From NCBI GenBank assembly GCA_012728465.1, contig JAAYFB010000126.1, positions 1 to 6,640 of the forward strand: a stretch of DNA of 6,640 nucleotides, read 5' to 3'. The first letter of the stretch is position 1. Every line of letters begins with the position of its first letter. Position numbers and translations under genes: made by a program. A model generated the notes under the pieces. The model did not search any database and was not told where the DNA came from. It was given only the letters and a program-made list of their open reading frames with translations. This document shows positions 6,383 to 6,640 of this stretch, piece by piece. This DNA comes from Proteiniphilum sp. (GTDB lineage: Bacteria; Bacteroidota; Bacteroidia; Bacteroidales; Dysgonomonadaceae).

Positions 6383-6640
6383 AAATCGTGCTACTGACTT
6401 TTCGAGCAAAATGTCAGGATGATATGATAGTTTTGCTTTGCGTAGATTTTCCATTCCCATATCTTCCTCTCTATTGACGTAGGTATAATCCGAAAGTTCA
6501 TTCTCAACAAATTGTTGGTTCACAATAGTGTATGCACCATGTATGTCGGTTCTGGCCTTTTCGATATGTACCACAAATGTATCTTTGGTGACTTGCGAGC
6601 CTATGGTGAAAGCGGCAATTTCGCCATCAACACAAATGAT
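6374..6640 (-). CDS. DUF2156 (phosphatidylglycerol lysyltransferase C-terminal-like) protein, N-terminus cut by window edge
   Basis: Only the last 88 residues are visible; the frame is open to the right edge, so the true start is outside the window. The valine codon GTG at 6572-6574 is internal, not a start. The visible part holds VDGEIAAFTIG, TFVVHIEKA, GAYTIVNQQFVE and YVNREEDMG followed by LRKAKLSYHP. This pattern is typical of the second GNAT-like half of DUF2156 / LPG_synthase_C proteins. That domain forms the catalytic part of MprF, which moves lysine from Lys-tRNA to phosphatidylglycerol. Stand-alone DUF2156 proteins of Bacteroidota are largely uncharacterised, so lipid aminoacylation is not established here. 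Whether this copy has membrane segments cannot be seen. It is followed after 4 bases by the Eis-like GNAT gene, forming a tight pair of GNAT-fold enzymes. Confidence 0.85.
   Translation of the reverse strand: MICVDGEIAAFTIGSQVTKDTFVVHIEKARTDIHGAYTIVNQQFVENELSDYTYVNREEDMGMENLRKAKLSYHPDILLEKSVARFKK

Noticed and set aside
6213..6422. Plus-strand frame of 69 codons across the GNAT start
   Set aside because: Antisense to both the GNAT N-terminus and the DUF2156 C-terminus, which have clear family motifs.

Overview
The window looks like ordinary chromosome from an AT-rich member of the Bacteroidota, most likely Bacteroidales. Reasons: a DnaE with the Bacteroidales-type charged insertion in its PHP domain, the Bacteroidota form of the POT peptide transporter (N-terminus MLKNHPKGL), matches to the Bacteroides-type -7 promoter element (TAnnTTTG), and no clear Shine-Dalgarno in front of dnaE or the transporter. 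The genus cannot be fixed from this sequence. No rRNA, tRNA, CRISPR array, insertion sequence or phage gene was seen.

Layout: all four genes lie on the minus strand, so transcription runs from high to low coordinates. From the right edge: (1) 6374-6640, the C-terminal 88 residues of a DUF2156 / phosphatidylglycerol-lysyltransferase-C-like protein, cut by the window edge; (2) 5494-6369, a 291-residue Eis-like GNAT acetyltransferase, only 4 bases after gene 1 and almost certainly in its operon; (3) 3827-5329, a 500-residue POT/PTR2-family transporter with its own putative promoter, followed by a clear intrinsic terminator; (4) 1-3624, the first 1208 residues of the replicative DNA polymerase III alpha subunit DnaE, with its own putative promoter and its C-terminus cut by the left edge.

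How they fit together: genes 1 and 2 form a probable translationally coupled pair of acyl-CoA or aminoacyl-transfer enzymes. The transporter and dnaE look like separate transcription units. Both have a TAnnTTTG element about 40 bases before the start codon, and the terminator at 3771-3803 separates them. No functional link between dnaE and its neighbours is evident.

No undescribed multi-gene system was found. The points most worth a second look are the transporter's altered proton-coupling residues with a 12-helix layout that lacks the usual extra bacterial helix pair, the complete nine-residue PHP metal site in DnaE, a palindrome over the transporter promoter, a tandem heptamer upstream of dnaE, and the tight DUF2156/GNAT coupling.
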